From Sphagnum compactum (lineage: Eukaryota > Bryophyta > Sphagnopsida > Sphagnales): 64,000 nucleotides of DNA. The notes beneath the pieces were generated by a model that saw only the letters and a list, made by a program, of their open reading frames with translations, was not told the origin of the DNA and did not search any database. The stretch covers positions 19,092,875 to 19,156,874 of the forward strand of contig OZ234495.1 in the NCBI GenBank assembly GCA_965153455.1, written 5' to 3'. Position numbers and translations under genes: made by a program. Shown here piece after piece: positions 59,269 to 64,000 of the stretch. How positions within the stretch are numbered: the first letter of the stretch is position 1; each line of letters opens with the position of its first letter.

Positions 59269-60557
59269 TTACGTACATATTTTGTTACATACTGATATTT
59301 TTCAAACCTCCTTAATACCTTTTTACTTGTTTCTGGTCACTAATTGGCTGGACCTCATAACTCACCCTCTTCTATTTCCCATAACCTGGAAGTTCAACAC
59401 TCATATACAATTGGTTATGTTCCCAGTAACCAGCTAGGGCGCACTAATTATTATGCATACTCTTGATGCTCACACACCTCAACTAGTAGCATGCACACTC
59501 ACCTCTCACCTTGACCATAGATGAGAATGAAATGTCTGGCAACTGGCTTGAACACATCAGTTATTATCAGAATTATTATCCAAAGTAATTACTCAGTGTA
59601 GTTGCATCTCTGAATTCAGACTGCAACACACTTCTAGTAAAACCTTTTGACAGAACAAACTCACTTCCCCCAACACAAGTCAGTTCTTGATAACTCACAC
59701 TGTATACAATCTGGCACTTCATACTACCACTGTCTGTTATATCTCAGTACCAGGAAAAACAATTTAAAAATGCTGGGGAAACACTCTGTAGAACTCCCAA
59801 TTATTTTCATATCTTAATTTGCACTGTAATATTCAAGAAACATATCCAGCACTGTTCCTCCATTGTCAACAATTTAAGACTGCACTGAAGAAGCTGTCTA
59901 TCTTGGGTCAATCCAAAGTACCGAAATGGTCTCAGGTTTTGCCAGAACAAGCAAACAGCTTCTTCAGCTTCATCACCTCAAAAGTCAGTTTAGGAAAATA
60001 CCAAAACAGAAACTGAATCACTCCTTGGGAAAATAAACACACTGCTGTCATTCTTAGGGTTTCGAGCAGCCTGAGGATGGATTTAAATAAGCATCACAGA
60101 TCATGGGTCAGAACAGTAACCAGGCAACAATGGAACGTCAATTTGACATACTGGCAGCAGCAAAATACTCCGGAATGTTGAAGTGCACTATTTGCTTGAG
60201 CGCCTTTTGGAAACTAACTGTGAAGAATGTTTCTGATACCTTTGAAATAACCAAGATTGCATGAAAGCTTACAATTAAAACGAGGGACTTGATAAAACTT
60301 GTGAGCAAAATGGTCACAAGGGCAGGCCACACATGAGTGCACAAAGTTTGGTCTTGTGCTGTCCTCATCAGCTAAACCAGTGAAGTGCCACAAAAAAACA
60401 CACACTACCCAGCAAAAAAAATTGAGCAGCTCATACTGTGCCAAATAATGTACAATACCCTCAGTAGTTTCTGGAGGTTTCCTGAACTTCCATTAAAAAA
60501 AAAGCCATCCTAAATTCCATCTGCTTCATTTGATGCCTATGAACTACTAGTTGTTCT
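59269..60557 (-). other. 3' flank of the response regulator gene
   Basis: Intergenic and probable 3' UTR sequence for the convergent minus-strand gene. No supported gene and no clear polyadenylation signal. Confidence 0.45.
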
Positions 60558-62675
60558 TCAAGCAACAATTACTCCATTTAGACATGGCTGTGACTCTGGA
60601 TTTGACTTTACTTGCAGGCCTTCAAGAGACCCAACTTTCCTCTTTGAACATATTGGTGAAGGACCTAAGGTCTCACCTGACCCAGAGCAAGGAGCTTTAG
60701 TTGGAGGTCTTATGTAGCTCCGCAATCGCTTCACATCAGAGATTTTCACTGGCTTGATAAGGAACTCTTCAGCACCATCCTTGAGACAGCTGTTATAAGC
60801 AAAAACCATAAGACTATGAGGATACAGCTGGTTTTAATTCCACTTGTTAAAGGTGCCTCTAAACAGCAGAGGCACAAACTTAAAAAATTGAAAATCCTCA
60901 CAAAAGATTAACCTTGTGTAAGTGAAGCTGGACTTCAATTTTACCTCCTAGCTGATAGAGATTCTTCCTTAGATCAAGGAAGTTGATACATGATTTAGTG
61001 TGGGAAATGTGACTGGGTTGCACAGTTTGAACTTTTAGGTTTGCAATGAACAAAAGCTTCTGAACTTCAAACCAAGATCACCTCTCTATGCGATTGGGAC
61101 TATTCTCCGAGGACATTACAACAACAGGAATCTCCCGTAAGGCAGTTGAGGCCTGCAATAATTTCAAAATCAAAATACAATCTATATTATCAGATACCAA
61201 TGTTAAATCATACAGAATTTAGATGCAAATGTAACTCCGTTATAATTCACAAATCATCTCCAGCGGCATTGATCATTAGGGATTTCCTTGCAAGTATATG
61301 CACTATTGTTTACCAGCAATCAGTGCTAGCAGTCTTTCCTGATACCTAATAGCAATCACCAACTTCAATTGCTGGTATGTCAAGATGCTTGTTGATATTG
61401 AGGACTATCCACAACATGAATCAAATTGTGCATGTTAAAGTGAATAAGGTGCATTACCTTGATGGCTTTGAGGAGATCATAGCCTGTCATTCCTGGCATA
61501 CAGTAATCTGTGATAATCAGATTCACTTGAACTGCCTGCAACAAACAATGTTGACGCTTTGTCATCAGAGAACAGGTGAGGGAAACCTCCAATATATAAT
61601 AAGGTTGTCACCACAAAAAAACCTCAAACAGAGCTTTGGGTAAGTGCCAATTCAGTTGTGACACCCACCAATTAAGTAACAACAATAACAGCAGGTTGCA
61701 AACTATTTGCTGCCACAACACTGTTAGAAATGAAGAACATTAGAAGCTTACATTTGGTCTGAGAGATGTTGAGCATTCATCAGGAACACCCAGGAATTCC
61801 AAGGCTTTCAAAGCACTGTCCACAGCGGTGACTGCATGCCATACAAACCAGCAGCTCTGTCAGGTACCCCCATCTCTTTCAACATAAACTTCCTTCAAAA
61901 ATAAAACCTCCACTGCAATTGAGCAAAGTGATTTCCCCTGATAAATCATACAAAAGCCAGACAAAAGAAAGAAATCTTCCATACCTTTGTATAATGAAGT
62001 CTTCAGGAGGCCCTCTATTAATTTCCTATCAACTATGCTATCATCAACAGCCAGAACATGGGCTTCAGGTATGCTGCTTATGGTGGCTGCAAATCTCTTT
62101 TGACAAACTGGATCTGTACAAGAAGCAGCAGCAAGGAGACTGCCACTGTGTTGTTCTGGCCGCCGTTTGCTTCTCCTTTTCCAACAGATAGTTGTTTCCT
62201 GACCAGCAGCAAGCAAACTGGTCGCAGCCTCCAGTTTCCCATCTACCCCTTTTGACGAGACAGTGGCATCTTGACAGAATCCCTGAAGATCAGGGAGCTC
62301 CCTGGGCTTTGACTCCACTTCACTTTTGCAAGAGAGTGTGTCTTGACATACTCCTTGAAGAAGCATGGTGGAGAGTGTGGGCTTGCACTCCATGAGATCT
62401 TTCCAGGAGACAACCTCTTGGTGACCAAGCCCTTGCATGTTGGTGGTAGTGGGGAGGAGTTCACCTCCTCCTTTCAGCTCCACTTGAGCCCATGACACAT
62501 GAGCAGCAGCATCTTGAAGAAGGAGGTGGTGGTCCGGCTGCTCAAAAAACTCAGCTTGACACTTGTTCTTCTTCTTCTGCTTCCAGGAAACAAATTCCTG
62601 ACAGATGAGCAGACTGTCAGCAGCAGCAGCAGGGACAGCAGCAGTTTCTGCCAGCTCCATCTGTACTTCAATCAT
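60558..62675 (-). CDS. Type-A response regulator with repeat-rich N-terminal extension
   Basis: Five minus-strand exons: 61985-62675, 61752-61831, 61458-61535, 61082-61152 and 60558-60789 (TGA). All introns are GT-AG and phases agree, giving 383 residues. The receiver at about 205-330 has the acidic pair D211/D212 (HVLAVDDS), phospho-acceptor D267 ([17 protein letters not shown]), PVVVMSSEN and K319 (EEFLIKPV). These motifs and the split of the receiver over five exons are typical of plant type-A cytokinin regulators, which accept phosphate from histidine phosphotransfer proteins and dampen signalling. No GARP DNA-binding domain follows; the tail is about 55 residues. Oddly, about 205 residues precede the receiver, whereas relatives have short N-termini. 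This part holds seven degenerate 24-31-residue repeats (about 21-197). The start at 62675 directly follows a CTTTGCAG acceptor-like site, so an upstream non-coding exon is likely. No Met lies between residues 104 and 230. Confidence 0.92.
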
Positions 62676-64000
62676 CACTGCAAAGCAAGCACCAACACTC
62701 TTGGAAACAAAGTAGGATGACCAAACTGTGGCCAGCCAACACAATCCCTTTGTCTTCAAGGTCTCAATACCAGAGACTGCTTGGCTTTGGCATGAGGTTT
62801 CATCAATGTCAGCTTGCTAGAGCTGCTGCAATGCAGAAGCCAATACAGATGAGATGAGCTGCTATCCAGCAGTAGTCCCAGGGCAACTGATACACAGCTA
62901 GCTGCCTTCCACCAGACTCTCTCACATCCTCTTTCTCATTGCTGACAATACCACCTGCTGCCCACAGTGCATGCGCAGAACAAGACACAGGAGGTGAAAA
63001 CACTTGGTTCATTCAGTTGTGTACCCTCAGCCTGTACAACAGACTTCCTCCGCTCCTAACCTCCACCAACTCTGTGTCTCGTTCCCGACAGAGAATGCCG
63101 TCTGTGTACCGACCAATATCCCGCTTCCGCTTGCATGTCCAGAGACTCTCCGATGCGGCTGCTTCTTGCAAGGTTTTTCTATCTGCTTTGTTTATCGCTT
63201 TTCTCAGAAGCTGACGTGTTCCATTGCTTTGGAGTTGCTGATTGCATCTCGCATCCCTCTCCCTTTCCTCCACCTCCAGAACGCTGAGACACGGGAGTCA
63301 TCTACCCGAGTTGCTCGGTGCAACGCTCTTTTCCGAGAGCCGAAGAAAAGAAGAAGACAATGACAATAGGCACAGCAGCATTGCTGTCTGTGAGCGGTGC
63401 TGAAGCAGCTGCTGGAGTTCGGTTTCACTGGATCCCTGGTTACAGAGCGAACCTCAGTGTTAAGCAGTGAGAGCAGGACCGGCGCAGAGAAGACGAGGAA
63501 TAGCAGTCGCTGCTGGATGCAGTCCAATCTCCTGTTGCACAAGAAGAAGAAGAAGAAGAAGAAGAAGAAGAAGGCGCGGCGAATAAGCCACAGGCGGCGG
63601 CGACGGCAGCAGCCACATGCAGTAGTATCAGTAGTAGGAAGAGAGAAAGAGAGAGAAGCTCACGAAACAAAAACCGCATGAGCAATGACGTCACTACTAC
63701 TGCAGAACACACGAATCGCTCTCGCAACTTTCTCCTGCGGAAAAGGGGAAACAAACAAAAGGAAAGAAGAACACTGTCATCTATAGGCAGTTGAGGATAC
63801 AACAACAGACGACTGAGTACAAGCAGCAAAGGTCCGGAAACAGTAACCAAAAAAAAGCCGCGCCGGAGAGAGACGAGATGTTCTGCAAGAGAGCAAATCT
63901 GCAGTCACAACAAGCTCGACAGAACAATGTCAATGCAAAGAATACAAGAAAAATACTACTTACTTCCCAGCGGAAACGGCAGCAGCAACTCCTCCTCCTC
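62676..64000 (-). promoter_or_regulatory. Upstream region and probable leader of the response regulator
   Basis: The region is rich in CpG and pyrimidine tracts on the minus strand, as expected for a plant leader and promoter. CTTTGCAG just before the start codon (about 62679-62686) looks like a 3' splice site, implying a leader intron. A GAA/CTT microsatellite of about 11 units lies at 63541-63573. A perfect TGACGTCA palindrome, a bZIP/TGA-type site, is at 63686-63693. Open frames on both strands here are low-complexity (Ser/Leu- or Lys-coded) and are not called as genes. Confidence 0.45.

Noticed and set aside
63440-63850. 136-codon minus-strand frame with Ser and Leu runs
   Set aside because: Low-complexity translation of the GAA/CTT tract in the response regulator upstream region.
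1-64000. CRISPR array, operons, bacterial signals
   Set aside because: Spliced genes and plant families show nuclear plant DNA; no regularly spaced direct repeats with unique spacers are present.

Overview
This is nuclear DNA from a land plant. The evidence is four split genes with canonical GT-AG introns, each from a plant family: an F-box/PP2-B lectin, an atypical SDR, the sterol reductase DWF1/DIM, and a type-A cytokinin response regulator. There is also a eukaryotic tRNA-Thr with internal Pol III promoter boxes. The genes sit in long, A+T-rich, CpG-poor stretches made largely of decayed transposons. Low gene density and the style of the transposon remnants suggest a large genome, possibly a fern or other seed-free vascular plant. 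The species cannot be fixed from the sequence.

Layout. 1-5.3 kb: repeat-rich DNA with a tRNA-Thr(UGU) gene on the minus strand at 2.7 kb. 5.3-6.8 kb: two-exon F-box/PP2-like gene, minus strand. 6.8-28.4 kb: gene desert holding two copies of a 310-320 bp foldback element, a detached CACTA-type transposon end, inverted and tandem repeats, poly-G tracts, and a triplicated pyrimidine-rich module just upstream of the next gene. 28.4-30.55 kb: six-exon NAD(P)-binding Rossmann gene, plus strand. 30.6-53.1 kb: second desert with remnants of a Ty3/gypsy reverse transcriptase, a hAT-like transposase, a long decayed DDE-like transposon ORF containing a 20/21-bp minisatellite, and a 2.7 kb non-autonomous CACTA-like element carrying a long near-perfect hairpin. 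54-58 kb: five-exon DWF1 gene, plus strand, with a four-copy 75-bp tandem repeat in its probable leader intron. 60.6-62.7 kb: five-exon response regulator, minus strand, convergent with DWF1. The last 1.3 kb is its upstream region.

The genes do not form an operon or an obvious pathway cluster. DWF1 (brassinosteroid/sterol synthesis) and the response regulator (cytokinin signalling) are both hormone-related and convergent, but nothing shows that they are co-regulated.

The most unusual feature is in the response regulator. Its receiver domain is canonical and keeps the family intron pattern, but about 205 residues precede it, and most of these form seven degenerate 24-31-residue repeats built around Cys-Gln-Asp/Glu and Ser-Trp-Lys. 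No in-frame Met occurs between residue 104 and the receiver, so at least the last repeats should be translated if exon 1 is used as modelled.
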